Of a DNA stretch of 64,000 nt, positions 9,778 to 18,315 are shown piece after piece. This DNA comes from Rhodohalobacter mucosus (GTDB lineage: Bacteria; Bacteroidota; Rhodothermia; Balneolales; Balneolaceae). Every line of letters begins with the position of its first letter. Position 1 is the stretch's first letter. Position numbers and translations under genes: made by a program. The stretch covers positions 268,311 to 332,310 of the forward strand of contig NZ_QGGB01000009.1 of the NCBI RefSeq assembly GCF_003150675.1. The letters are read 5' to 3'. A model generated the notes under the pieces. That model was not told the DNA's origin, searched no databases, and worked only from the letters and a program-made list of their open reading frames with translations.

Positions 9778-9802
9778 CAAAGTACTTTGTATTTCAAAGT
9801 AC
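9778..9802 (-). promoter_or_regulatory. Palindromic operator of the creD-like operon
   Basis: The perfect 12-base palindrome CAAAGTACTTTG (9778-9789) is followed after 5 bases by another half-site, CAAAGTAC (9795-9802), so GTACTTTG-N5-CAAAGTAC is also a perfect inverted repeat. On the minus strand TTTTG lies 20 bases upstream of TACTTTG, matching the spacing of Bacteroidota -33/-7 promoters, so the operator would overlap the -7 box. Binding by the winged-helix protein of the operon is inferred. Confidence 0.6.
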
Positions 9803-10035
9803 ATCAAAATGCGGACATGCACAACAGGCGTGGTGAAAAGTGAGTCTTGAGTTAAGTGAAAAGGCAAGGGGCAAAAGGCAGAAGTCAGTCTTGAGTTATG
9901 CCCTTAAACTGCTAATAAGTTTGAAAATTAAATATATGATAAACAGGTTTTTGCAACCTTCAACATTCAACCCTCATCCTGCAGCTTCTGCCCTGTACCA
10001 CTGATAACCAACCACTGACCACCAATCCAATTTTT

Positions 10036-10229
10036 TCCACATGATCATGTAGTGTCTGCAATCCAAACATCGCGTAGATTGATCACAGAAAGTTACACAT
10101 AGATAGTGATTTACTTGTTTGACATAGAGAGAGCACATTAAACTGAGAGCGGCTGTTACCCCCAGCCAGACCTTACAAGATCATCAGAGACGTTTTAGCC
10201 CGCAGGTGTGAAAGCCGGCGGGCTTTTTT
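10036..10229 (+). ncRNA. Putative structured ncRNA, copy 1
   Basis: One of three near-identical ~193-base elements (others at 12125-12316 and, reversed, 62572-62767). It opens with the palindrome ACATGATCATGT and carries a conserved hairpin GGCTG-TTACCCC-CAGCC with a C-rich loop. It ends in an intrinsic terminator. The body is almost unchanged between copies, whereas the terminator stem varies with pairing kept. No gene follows in the same direction (the neighbour is convergent), so it is not a riboswitch for an adjacent gene. The transcription start is not identified; the conserved TTTGACATAGAGAGAGCAC could lie near it. I do not recognise a known RNA family. Confidence 0.65.
10197..10229 (+). 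terminator. Intrinsic terminator of ncRNA copy 1
   Basis: AGCCCGCAGG / CCGGCGGGCT stem (10 bp with one A-G mismatch), loop TGTGAAAG, then six T. Compare the stems of the other two copies. Confidence 0.85.
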
Positions 10230-10432
10230 ATTTCACCGCAGAGGCGCGAAGAGCGGGAAAACGGAGGAACAAAGCAACAGAGCAACCGATAAATGTTAAA
10301 GTGGAAAACATAACCTCGATTAATAGTTAGAAAACTATCCCACTTCTTCGGTTATTCTGTTCCTCGGTTCGTTTGTTCTTCTGTTTTATTTTTTTCTCAG
10401 CTTCGGTTTTCTCTGGATTAAGAGCAAATTCA

Positions 10433-11518
10433 TCAGGAAGTAACTTCCGCTTCGTCAAGGGTATAGATGTCGGATGTAAAGCGATTGATCAAAAAGAAGA
10501 TGCCATCTGAATAAACCATCTGCTGAAAAATCATCTCAATACCCTCATGGTCGGTAAGAGTAATCGATTTTTCCAGCTCCTCTTTTTCGTGGTTAAAAAC
10601 TACAAGCTGATTTTCAAGTATAAAAAAGGCTCTTGAGTCATTTACAAATAGGTCCATGGTAATAGAGCTCACAGAAATGCTCTCTTCTGCAGGTAACGGT
10701 GTGAGATCTACATTATAGTCACTAAGCTCTGTTTCAGGCCTGAAATCAAAAACTCGCTTGTTTTCACTGTCAAAACCCTCGATGAAAATTAATGGTAGCC
10801 CGTGGTAGGCATAAACGAGCTGATTGGAAACGGGTTCAATATCAAAGAAAACCCGGTTGTGTGTGTATGGCTGATATCCCAGCGGTACGATGCGGTTTAC
10901 GTAACCATCAATTAATTCGCCATTTTGATTAATAACTCCCAGAATTTGATTCTGTTGATCTGTAAGCGGAACGAGAAAAGCTTCGTTTTCGAGTGCAAGA
11001 ATTTTGGTCCCGTAAAACTCTGTAAGGATCTCTTTGCTTTGGATTCTGTTCTGTTCACCTTCGTCAATAGAGAATTGAAGGATGCTTTTAAGTCCTGAAT
11101 CCAGGATCCAGACACTATTGGATGTGTCCCGATTCTGACCGCTGTAATAGATGCTTGCAGGGTACTGCAGTTCATTGGGCCCACGTCCCCTTGAGGCAAT
11201 TACTCTTGAGAAGACGCCATTCGCACTGAAAGCTGACACTTCTCCCTTTACAGGATCCGCAATCCAGATTTCATCCTTCACCTTCTCGATCCAGAAGGGG
11301 GTACCGACAAAGTTCTCGGTGTCAGCACTTCCAGAAATCAACAGCGTAGGGGTAAGCGAAACTTTTTTTGAATCAAGTTCAGCCTGGCTAAACGCTAAAT
11401 AGGTGAAGGATTCAATGTCAGGAATCTGGCTTATATAGCCCGGCCTATCTGCTGAATCGCAGGTTGTCAGCAAAAAGATGATGGTCAGGGCATATGCGTA
11501 TTTTAAATGGTTCGTCAT
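10433..11518 (-). CDS. 6-bladed beta-propeller lipoprotein
   Basis: A 361-residue protein with a lipoprotein signal (LTIIFLLTTC, acylated Cys about residue 20) and repeated blade-like segments such as FWIEKVKDEIWIADPVKGEVSAFS, SRGRGPNELQYPASIYY and VWILDSGLKSILQFS. The GRGPNELQYP segment is typical of the 6-bladed propeller lipoproteins (BF3164-like) of Bacteroidota. It is probably attached to the outer membrane; its ligand is unknown. Its ATG overlaps the stop of the upstream 76-residue secreted peptide gene by four bases, so the two are made together. In other Bacteroidota such propellers sit beside short secreted peptides (NVEALA-type), so a peptide-binding role is a reasonable inference. 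Confidence 0.8.
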   Translation of the reverse strand: MTNHLKYAYALTIIFLLTTCDSADRPGYISQIPDIESFTYLAFSQAELDSKKVSLTPTLLISGSADTENFVGTPFWIEKVKDEIWIADPVKGEVSAFSANGVFSRVIASRGRGPNELQYPASIYYSGQNRDTSNSVWILDSGLKSILQFSIDEGEQNRIQSKEILTEFYGTKILALENEAFLVPLTDQQNQILGVINQNGELIDGYVNRIVPLGYQPYTHNRVFFDIEPVSNQLVYAYHGLPLIFIEGFDSENKRVFDFRPETELSDYNVDLTPLPAEESISVSSITMDLFVNDSRAFFILENQLVVFNHEKEELEKSITLTDHEGIEMIFQQMVYSDGIFFLINRFTSDIYTLDEAEVTS

Positions 11519-11745
11519 ATTTCCATGGTCATCAGTTCGCAGTCGCCGTCGTAAATAGCTCCATTTGTACGCCCTCTATCTCTTGAGCGATCAGAATAAC
11601 ATTCAATATACCAACTATAGCCCTCGTCGTCCTCGATCACAAACATGGCACAGTCGTCTGTTATCCTGCAAATATAGAAGTTGCCGAACAGGGGAGATAC
11701 GTTGGTAAGCGAAAAGATGCATATAAATATGAATAATTTTTTCAT
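11515..11745 (-). CDS. Small secreted Cys-rich peptide
   Basis: A 76-residue product: a signal peptide (MKKLFIFICIFSLTNVSPLF, likely cut after Gly21), then about 55 acidic and aromatic residues with four cysteines (26, 32, 49, 69), enough for two disulfides. YICRITDDCAMFVIEDDEGY and GYSWYIECYSD are the main features. No family is assigned; the size, signal and pairing recall NVEALA-like peptides next to propeller lipoproteins, but no NVEALA motif is present. It is translationally coupled to the propeller gene (ATGA overlap at 11515-11518). The pair is bracketed by ~560-bp direct repeats. Confidence 0.65.
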   Translation of the reverse strand: MKKLFIFICIFSLTNVSPLFGNFYICRITDDCAMFVIEDDEGYSWYIECYSDRSRDRGRTNGAIYDGDCELMTMEI

Positions 11746-12124
11746 GGCTGATTGCCCTCCGATTATTTGTTGTGTTTATGCTCCGGTTTGCCCGGTTGCT
11801 TTTTTCTCTTGAGCTAATTGAAAGGGCATCCCGCAGTGCATGAATACATATTTCCTGCAAAATGTGTCCTCTCTTCTAAGTAAGATCCCTGAAACCGGAT
11901 TTCCTTACACATTTTTTTAATGAGTTTTGGGTTTAGTGAAAAGGCAAGGGGGAAAAGGCAGAAGTGAGTCTTGAGTTATTCCCTTAAGCTGCCAATATAC
12001 CTGAAACTTAAATATATGATAAACAGGTTTTTGCAGCCCTAAAACCTTCAACATTCAACCCTCATCCTGCAGCTTCTGCCCTGTACCACTGACAACCAAC
12101 CACTGACCACCAGCCAAATTTTTT

Positions 12125-12316
12125 TCCACATGATCATGTAGTGTCTGCAATCCAAACATCGCGTAGATTGATCACAGAGAGTTACACATAGATAGTGATT
12201 TACTTTTTTGACATAGAGAGAGCACATTGAACTGAGAGCGGCTGTTACCCCCAGCCAGACCTTACAAGATCATCAGAGACGTTAGCCCGGGAGCGTGAAA
12301 ACTCCCGGGCTTTTTT
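12125..12316 (+). ncRNA. Putative structured ncRNA, copy 2
   Basis: Second copy of the element at 10036. The 5' palindrome ACATGATCATGT, the GGCTG-TTACCCC-CAGCC hairpin and GATCATCAGAGACGTT are unchanged. Only a handful of substitutions distinguish the bodies (for example AAAG to GAGAG, and TTG to TTT before TTTGACATAG). The terminator stem is different but perfectly paired. It is convergent with the polymerase gene, so it should be an independent transcript. Confidence 0.65.
12284..12316 (+). terminator. Intrinsic terminator of ncRNA copy 2
   Basis: Perfect 10-bp stem AGCCCGGGAG / CTCCCGGGCT, loop CGTGAAAA, then six T. The inner four pairs differ from copies 1 and 3 while remaining complementary. 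Confidence 0.88.
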
Positions 12317-12493
12317 ATTTCACCGCAGAGGCGCGGAGCGAACGAGGAAAACAGAGGAACAAAGCAACAGAGCAACAGAAAACCGATAAATGTTAAAGTG
12401 GAAAACATAACCTCGATTAATAGTTAGAAAACTATCCCACTTCTTCGGTTTTTCTGTTCGTCGGTTCGTCTGTTCTTCTGTTTTATTTTTTTC

Positions 12494-13822
12494 TCAGCTT
12501 CGATTTACAAAGTGCGTCTTCCCTTTTACGCTTTCGTAAATGGCCGCTTTGGCCACGGTGTCTGGGCCGTAGCAGTTGTTGAGGCAGTCGGCCGCGCGGT
12601 AGAGGTGGCGCACCTCTTCATCCTCCCGGAAAAACAGCTCCATCTGTTCGGTCTGATGCATCTCAATGGTGTGGAGGCCAATCCCGCGGATTTTAATTCC
12701 CTTTCGCAGCGCGCTTTGAACCACCCGCATGGCCGGGTGCAGACAGGCACGGAGGACGTAGTCGTCGAGGTTGGTGTAGCCCGGCGTGTTGAAGGTGAAG
12801 GAGAAACCCTCCCAGTGGGCTTCCTGGTAGCGTATATGACAGCCCCACTTGCGGGCCTTCCGCCGGTATCCCCGCAGCCTGTAGCACACTTTTCGAACGG
12901 CCTTCACAATCTCCCCTTTCACCTCCACGGGGTTTTCGGTCCAGTCTGAAAACGTGTGCATGTAGCTTACCTCATCCGGAATATGCACCTCGTTGGTGAG
13001 TACCCGGGCGCGGTCGCGTCCCGTTACCGTTTCCCAGAAAAGCTGCCCCTGCATCTCACCGAACAATTTCTGAAAGGGTACCTTACCCTGCCTAACCGCA
13101 TCCGAAATGGTGTAAATACCGTATTTTTTCAGGTGCTCCGACCGTCGGCGCCCGATACCCCACACTTCATCCACCGGAAGCGGATAGATGTGCTGCGCAG
13201 CATCGTCGGGAGTGAGAATCAGTGTGAGTCCGGCAGGCTTTTTCAGATCGGATGCCAGCTTTGAGTAGGTTTTGCTGGTGGCAATACCCACCGAGCACAC
13301 CAGGCCCAGGCGGTCGTAGACCTCCTGTTTCATTTTTTGTGCGAACCGGCGGAGCTCATTGCGCGGTTTGTTCAGAAGAAAGGTGATGTCCATGAAATAT
13401 TCGTCCATGGAGTATTTTTCCACGTCGGGGGAGTAGTTCTCCAGAATATCCTTAAGCTGACGGCTGATTCCCTTGTATTTGTCGTAGTCGATCTGCAAAA
13501 ACACCAGGTAGGGGCAGATCTGAGACGCTTCAAAGGCGCTCATGGCGGTTTTGATGCCCAGTGCGCGGGCCTCGTAGCTTGCCGTGGCCACAATGCCGCG
13601 TGCGGTTCCATTGGGTTTTCTCCATCCGCCCATGGCAACCGGCAGGCCATATAGATTATACGCACGCTGTTCCACCTGCGCGTAAAAGCAGTTCATGTCG
13701 AGGTGAAGATAGAGGCGCTTCCTGCCCGACATATGCTGATGCTCCTTTGCCACCGTGCTGTAAAGCGTGATCCGGTGCACGTCCTGCTCAAGGTCATAAT
13801 TGTTGTATTGCGAGGGATCCAT
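12494..13822 (-). CDS. Y-family DNA polymerase (DinB/UmuC-like)
   Basis: A translesion polymerase with the palm motifs HLDMNCFYAQVEQ (first catalytic Asp; steric-gate position is Tyr) and YSMDEYFMDIT (catalytic Asp-Glu). The finger and thumb segments CSVGIATSKTYSKLASDLKKP and LPVDEVWGIGRRRSEHLKKYGI (HhH) are typical, followed by the little-finger domain. At 442 residues it is longer than pol IV (~350) and has a ~30-residue N-terminal extension; ATG 13732 (MSGRKRLYLHLDM) is an alternative start. A damage-inducible role is inferred from the family; no LexA box was identified. The last codons lie in direct repeat copy 2. Confidence 0.9.
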   Translation of the reverse strand: MDPSQYNNYDLEQDVHRITLYSTVAKEHQHMSGRKRLYLHLDMNCFYAQVEQRAYNLYGLPVAMGGWRKPNGTARGIVATASYEARALGIKTAMSAFEASQICPYLVFLQIDYDKYKGISRQLKDILENYSPDVEKYSMDEYFMDITFLLNKPRNELRRFAQKMKQEVYDRLGLVCSVGIATSKTYSKLASDLKKPAGLTLILTPDDAAQHIYPLPVDEVWGIGRRRSEHLKKYGIYTISDAVRQGKVPFQKLFGEMQGQLFWETVTGRDRARVLTNEVHIPDEVSYMHTFSDWTENPVEVKGEIVKAVRKVCYRLRGYRRKARKWGCHIRYQEAHWEGFSFTFNTPGYTNLDDYVLRACLHPAMRVVQSALRKGIKIRGIGLHTIEMHQTEQMELFFREDEEVRHLYRAADCLNNCYGPDTVAKAAIYESVKGKTHFVNRS

Positions 13823-13869
13823 AATTGCAGTGTAACGATATCAGAGTATATGTGCAATATATGTGTACT

Positions 13870-13962
13870 TGAGTTAGGAGTTAGGAGTACTTGGAGTTGA
13901 GAGTTGAGAGTTGAGAGTTGGGAGTTGAGAGTTGGGAGACGTCAGACGTCAAACGTGAGATG
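13870..13962. repeat. Heptamer array (GTTAGGA, GAGTTGA/G and ACGTCAG words)
   Basis: Tandem words of period 7: about two GTTAGGA, then six or more GAGTTGA/GAGTTGG, then ACGTCAG-ACGTCAA. It lies upstream of the Y-family polymerase start. This is one of many period-7 arrays in the intergenic DNA. Confidence 0.85.
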
Positions 13963-14030
13963 GGGTGGGATGATCTCTGATTGGAGATATGCGATATGCA
14001 AACTTTGAAGTGTTTAAGATCCTGCCCTTA

Positions 14031-14070
14031 GTCGCCAGTCGCCAGTCGCCAGTCGCCAGTCGCCAGTCGC
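14031..14070. repeat. Heptamer array (GTCGCCA)n
   Basis: About 5.7 perfect copies of a 7-base unit (GTCGCCA), just downstream of the DUF2490 gene stop. Confidence 0.92.
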
Positions 14071-14088
14071 CTGAACCCTAAATCTTGC

Positions 14089-14766
14089 CTATCGATTGAA
14101 ATAGAAAGAAGTGCCGGCCAGAAAGAGGTGGGTAATGCCGTTGCCGCTGAAGATATCCTGGGTACGGTATTGGGCATTGAGTTCAAACTTGTAACTCCTG
14201 TTGATGAACCATCCCAAACCAACCGAAACACGGTTTTCTGCATCTGCTTCGGCGGCGTTGAATGCCGTCATGATCTCATTTTTCAGAATAATATAGCGCT
14301 CGCCCGGATCAAGCCGTTCACCCTGCAGCGGAAAATCGTAGCTTAGCCGGTAGCGGAGGCGGTTTTGGTAGGAGGAGGAGCGGATCCGCTGCTCAAGCCG
14401 AAGACGGTGGGCAAGCCGGCGGTCGCCGATATAGCTCACGTAGCCAACCTGCTGGAGAAGCCGGTGCTCATAGCGATAGCCGTCCCGCAGAGGTTCGCTC
14501 CACCTGTAATAGTATCCGCCGCCCAGTTTAAGACGGGTCGAGACGCTGTACGACATCACAAATTGCGGCTCCAGAAAGGAGAGCGCCGTGCGATTGCCGA
14601 GTTCTCCGAGATTATTGAACACCGACAGTTTTGTGTTGTAGGCAACACGATCGGAAGCTTTCCATGAGTAGGATACTTCAGGATTCCAGATCCAATCGGT
14701 TTGAGATTGTGCGTAAACAAATAACGGAGCCGTGCTGAACAGTATCAGCAGAAAAAATTTTCTCAT
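14089..14766 (-). CDS. DUF2490-type outer-membrane protein
   Basis: A 225-residue protein with a cleaved signal peptide (MRKFFLLILFSTAPLFVYAQ). Alternating beta-strand segments such as LKLGGGYYYRWSEP, HRLRLEQRIRSSSYQNRLRYRLSYDF and FELNAQYRTQDIF end in an aromatic C-terminus (FYFNR). The LRLEQR and RLRYR pattern is that of the DUF2490 family of small outer-membrane barrels. Its function is unknown. It follows the PepSY-like gene by 14 bases, so the two are likely co-transcribed. Confidence 0.8.
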   Translation of the reverse strand: MRKFFLLILFSTAPLFVYAQSQTDWIWNPEVSYSWKASDRVAYNTKLSVFNNLGELGNRTALSFLEPQFVMSYSVSTRLKLGGGYYYRWSEPLRDGYRYEHRLLQQVGYVSYIGDRRLAHRLRLEQRIRSSSYQNRLRYRLSYDFPLQGERLDPGERYIILKNEIMTAFNAAEADAENRVSVGLGWFINRSYKFELNAQYRTQDIFSGNGITHLFLAGTSFYFNR

Positions 14767-14780
14767 GGTTGATGAATCAA

Positions 14781-15386
14781 TTACCAGATATTGTCGAGCG
14801 ATCGTCTGACGATTCTTCTTCTTTCGATAAGGGACCCGGAGTCGCTGTAGAGCAGTTCAAAAGAACCCAGTTCCTGCCTGTTTTCACCGTCGAGCTCAAT
14901 TTCATAGCGAATTTCGTAGTCTTCCGCGTCTTCCTCAAGAATGTCGTCGATAAAATCCTCATCGTCTTCGTCATCCTCATCCATTGCGATGTACTGCCGC
15001 TGCAAACGGGTTATGCGGTATGAGCGGAAGCGGCTCTCCAGATCGCTGACAATGTTGTCTGCAGTCGATTCCGGGATCGCATCGAAAGTGATGAGCTGTT
15101 CCACATCCAGTACATAGCCTCCCGTAGAGAATTCGATACTGTACTGGGATCCGCGCCAGTCCAGCTTCGCCTCATAGGTAGTGAGTGTGCCATCTGTTTC
15201 GAGAAAGTACTTAATGCCTTCAAGATCCGGCCAGAATTCATCAATCAGCTCCACCGCTTTTTCAGGCATTTCGGTTTTGCTGATTGATCGCTCCACTTCA
15301 TCTTTTTCCGATTGAGCGTGAACCGATGAAATGAGGCCTGACGAGATAAAGACCGCCAGAATGATCAATAAGTTTAATGATTTCAT
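14781..15386 (-). CDS. Periplasmic PepSY-like protein
   Basis: The start is set at MKSLNLLIILAVFISSG, a clear signal peptide; the longer ORF upstream adds 12 residues before it. The mature protein has about 175 residues. IPEKAVELIDEFWPDLEGIKYFLETDGTLTTYEAKLDW is the pattern of PepSY-like (putative beta-lactamase-inhibitor-like) domains, which bind or restrain partners. A strongly acidic stretch (MDEDDEDDEDFIDDILEEDA, about residues 135-155) and a second half-domain follow. It sits 14 bases upstream of the DUF2490 protein. The role is unknown; the family call is moderately sure. Confidence 0.7.
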   Translation of the reverse strand: MKSLNLLIILAVFISSGLISSVHAQSEKDEVERSISKTEMPEKAVELIDEFWPDLEGIKYFLETDGTLTTYEAKLDWRGSQYSIEFSTGGYVLDVEQLITFDAIPESTADNIVSDLESRFRSYRITRLQRQYIAMDEDDEDDEDFIDDILEEDAEDYEIRYEIELDGENRQELGSFELLYSDSGSLIERRRIVRRSLDNIW

Positions 15387-15519
15387 GATGAAAGATGCAT
15401 ATTTGTTTTCAATGCAACACACACTATAAACGGCACCAATCGGTGTTTCGTTTATTTTTTTGAAGAAATTGAATCTGAATCTGCATGTATGAAAAACCGC
15501 TGCATTGACCTGAAACGGG

Positions 15520-16437
15520 TTATTCGGATGGAAGCTGCCAGATATCTACCCGGTTCAGGGCGATGTAGGGTACAGCTACCCGATTTCGCTGGGTATCGAG
15601 TCCGATGTCGGCGGGCCTGCCGGGCATGGTGATGTAAACAAGATCCTGCCCGCCGGAAATTACATGCAGGCTGGAGTCGCGCTGACTGGCAGCCAAAAGC
15701 CTCTCTTCGTAGAACTCAATCCCGTCGATATTGCCTCCGTTTTGAGCTACGGCAAACTCCGAGAGGTTTTCCTCGTCCGGATCCCATGCATGAAACGTAA
15801 GAGCTCCTCCCCAGGGTGCGAGGATCAGCAATCCCGTTGCTGGATCCCGTGTAATGCCGTTTGGCGGGTAGGGCAGTTCCCCGGTTACGACCTCAGCCGT
15901 TCCGGCACTGATTCTGTAGAGGGTATTGGTTCCGGTGTCTGTAACGTAAAGGGTGCCATTTGCCGATGCGGCAATATCATTCAGAAAACCCGGATTGAGA
16001 GAGGTGAAATCGATGAATGCGGTCTGTTCGCCAGTAAGACGGTTAAACCCGTGAACGCCGTCCACATCAGCAGCCCAGAGCGTGTCGCCGGTGATATACA
16101 TACCCCTTGGAGCGTGCAGCGGATGTTCGTCTGTTCCTGTGATGAACTGAAGCGCTTGAATGGATCCATCGGGAAGCAGTGTTGAAATAAATCCGTTTGC
16201 ATCCCGGTCGTTTCCGCCTCCCGTGAAGTTTGAAACGAAATAGAGATCACTGTCGGGATCGTAGCGAACGGCTTCAGGGCCGTCAAAGCCTGAAACAGCA
16301 TGAACGCGCATGGTGGAATCCTGCTGCGATTCCCAGCTAAGGGCTGTCTCTGTATCGGTATTATCGGGTGCGCAGGCTGATAAAAGCAGGACAGGCAGTG
16401 CTATAGTGAGCGAAAAAAGGAATGGGAGAGATTTCAT
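15520..16437 (-). CDS. SMP-30/NHL-like propeller lipoprotein
   Basis: A 305-residue lipoprotein (LPVLLLSAC, acylated Cys about residue 22) with repeated propeller blades: GFDGPEAVRYDPDSDLYFVSNF, APRGMYITGDTLWAADVDGV, LNDIAASANGTLYVTDTGTN and GITRDPATGLLILAPWG. This resembles SMP-30/gluconolaconase-type or NHL propellers. Conserved acidic metal ligands (E in GPEAV, N/D in the lower blades) are plausible, but catalysis is unproven. It is divergent from the AbgT gene across about 190 bases. A lactonase or a binding role are both possible. Confidence 0.72.
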   Translation of the reverse strand: MKSLPFLFSLTIALPVLLLSACAPDNTDTETALSWESQQDSTMRVHAVSGFDGPEAVRYDPDSDLYFVSNFTGGGNDRDANGFISTLLPDGSIQALQFITGTDEHPLHAPRGMYITGDTLWAADVDGVHGFNRLTGEQTAFIDFTSLNPGFLNDIAASANGTLYVTDTGTNTLYRISAGTAEVVTGELPYPPNGITRDPATGLLILAPWGGALTFHAWDPDEENLSEFAVAQNGGNIDGIEFYEERLLAASQRDSSLHVISGGQDLVYITMPGRPADIGLDTQRNRVAVPYIALNRVDIWQLPSE

Positions 16438-16625
16438 GAAATATCGGATTTAATTTTCTGGACAAGGAGATGCTGCAGATGATAATGTATCGTATTTAGC
16501 GCAACATATCGAACGCATAACACGCCGGGTGTTAAAGAATCAATCTCTTCCCTCTTGCATAGAGAAACAAATCTCTTATTTTCAGCCATTGGTTTCTTTT
16601 CCAACACTAATCTAACCCAATCGCT

Positions 16626-18221
16626 GTGTCTGAAGAAAATCAAAACCAACCCGCAAAAAAGCCTGAGGCTGAAGGACGCGGTACCCTATTCGACAAATTT
16701 TTGAACGGGATTGAATCGCTTGGAAACAAGCTGCCGGATCCCGCGATGCTCTTTTTTATTCTGATGGTAATAGTATGGGTCTTCTCCGCCATACTTTCTC
16801 CGATCGATTTTGGAGAAGTACACCCGCGTACGGGCGAGGAGCTCTCCGTACAGAACATGCTTACGGGTGATAACCTTGCCGCATTTCTGGCCAATATGGT
16901 CCAGACGTTCGTTCTTTTTGCGCCGCTGGGCATTGTGCTGGTGGCGATGCTGGGGGTAGGGGTGGCCGAGCATTCCGGCTGGATCGATGCAGGACTAAAA
17001 AAACTGCTCAATTTCACGCCGGCCTCTTTTCTGACACCGATGCTGATCCTGATTGCAATCGTCAGCCATACGGCAGCGGATGCGGGTTATGTGCTTGTGA
17101 TACCGCTTGGAGGGGTGATCTTCTACGCAGCCGGGCGTCACCCGCTGGCGGGGATAGCCGCCGCATTTGCAGGAGTGAGCGGCGGTTTTTCGGCTAACTT
17201 TATTCCTTCCGCGATTGATCCTCTGATCATGAGCTTTACGCTTGAGGCGGCCAGGATACTGGATCCGGATATCATGCTCAATCCCATTAACAACTGGTAC
17301 TTCACCTCTGCCTCATCCATTTTGATTGTGACGGTTGGATGGTATATCACAGACAAGATTGTGGAGCCCAGGCTTTCGGGAATTGAAATTGATGGGGATG
17401 AAGATGAAATGCCCCAGATGGAAGATGTGACAGACAAGGAGAGCCGCGCGTTCTGGTACGGTTTTCTTGCGATGGTTCTGGGGATTGTAGGCCTCTTTGT
17501 TTGGGCATGGCCCGAGGGTTCCGCTCTCCGGGATCCCAACTGGGACAATCCCGATGTGAGTTCGCTGCTCTCTTTCAGTGCCCCGCTGATGCAGTCGATC
17601 GTGCCCCTCATCTTTGTGCTTCTGCTGATTCCCGGTGTGGTGTACGGATACGCGTCAGGCAAATACAGCTCCTCCAAGGATATGATCAATAACATGACCA
17701 AAGCGATGGAGAGCATGGGGTATTATATCGTTATGGCCTTTTTCTGCGCACTTTTTATTGATGCGTTCGGTAAATCGAACATCGGCCTGCTCATCGCCCT
17801 GAAAGGCGCGAACTTTCTGCAGGCGTTGGCGCTTCCGGGACAGGTTACCATTGTGGGGATTGTTATCCTGAGCGCATTTGTGAATCTTCTGGTGGGTTCT
17901 GCCTCGGCCAAGTGGGCGCTGATTGCTCCCATATTCGTGCCGATGCTCATGCAGCTTGGAATTTCACCCGACCTTACGCAGGCGGCCTATCGCGTGGGCG
18001 ATTCCGTGTCGAATATCATCACGCCGCTGCTGCCGTACTTCCCGTTGGTGGTGGTGTTTTGCCAGCGCTATGTGAAGAATACAGGTATCGGAACCCTGAT
18101 CTCGATGATGCTGCCGTACTCCATCATCTTCCTGGTTACCTGGACAATCTTTCTGCTGGTTTACTGGGCGATCGGAATACCACTCAGCTTTGAAGCTCCC
18201 TATGTGTATCCGGCTCCTTGA
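16626..18221 (+). CDS. AbgT-family transporter
   Basis: A 531-residue integral membrane protein of about 12 segments. The start is GTG at 16626 (MSEENQNQPAKKPEAEG). LDKFLNGIESLGNKLPDPAMLFF is the typical AbgT N-terminus; VSGGFSANFIPSAIDPLIMSFT and the C-terminal MQLGISPDLTQAAYRVGDSVSNIITPLLPYFPLVV are signature regions. E. coli AbgT imports p-aminobenzoyl-glutamate; other members export sulfonamides, so direction is uncertain. It stands alone, convergent with hisE. A hairpin TAACAC-GCCGG-GTGTTA lies about 100 bases upstream (near 16518) and could be an operator. Confidence 0.92.
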   Translation: MSEENQNQPAKKPEAEGRGTLFDKFLNGIESLGNKLPDPAMLFFILMVIVWVFSAILSPIDFGEVHPRTGEELSVQNMLTGDNLAAFLANMVQTFVLFAPLGIVLVAMLGVGVAEHSGWIDAGLKKLLNFTPASFLTPMLILIAIVSHTAADAGYVLVIPLGGVIFYAAGRHPLAGIAAAFAGVSGGFSANFIPSAIDPLIMSFTLEAARILDPDIMLNPINNWYFTSASSILIVTVGWYITDKIVEPRLSGIEIDGDEDEMPQMEDVTDKESRAFWYGFLAMVLGIVGLFVWAWPEGSALRDPNWDNPDVSSLLSFSAPLMQSIVPLIFVLLLIPGVVYGYASGKYSSSKDMINNMTKAMESMGYYIVMAFFCALFIDAFGKSNIGLLIALKGANFLQALALPGQVTIVGIVILSAFVNLLVGSASAKWALIAPIFVPMLMQLGISPDLTQAAYRVGDSVSNIITPLLPYFPLVVVFCQRYVKNTGIGTLISMMLPYSIIFLVTWTIFLLVYWAIGIPLSFEAPYVYPAP

Positions 18222-18315
18222 TTGAGTGAAAAGTAGAAGACAAAAGTGAAAATCGAAACGTGAGACGTCAGACGTCATGTGAAATAGTCTTCGTTTGTTT
18301 AGGGTGCAGGCAAGA

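Larger units (their letters stand above)
9854..10405. repeat. ~560-bp direct repeat, copy 1
   Basis: Nearly the same sequence recurs at 11934-12502 in the same orientation. It holds heptamer-like words, the ncRNA candidate (10036-10229), a hairpin ATAGTT-AGAA-AACTAT and a tail rich in TTCTGTT/TTCGGTT words of period 8. Copy 1 ends with CAGCTTCG, which in copy 2 is the 3' end of the polymerase gene; this suggests copy 2 is at the ancestral site. With copy 2 it brackets the peptide/lipoprotein pair. Confidence 0.9.
11934..12502. repeat. ~560-bp direct repeat, copy 2
   Basis: Same sequence and orientation as 9854-10405, with small insertions. Its right end includes the last codons and stop of the Y-family polymerase gene (12494-12502). 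It contains ncRNA copy 2. The distance between copies is about 2.08 kb, enclosing only the peptide and lipoprotein genes. Confidence 0.9.

Noticed and set aside
10036..10229. Riboswitch
   Set aside because: No gene lies downstream in the same orientation for any of the three copies.
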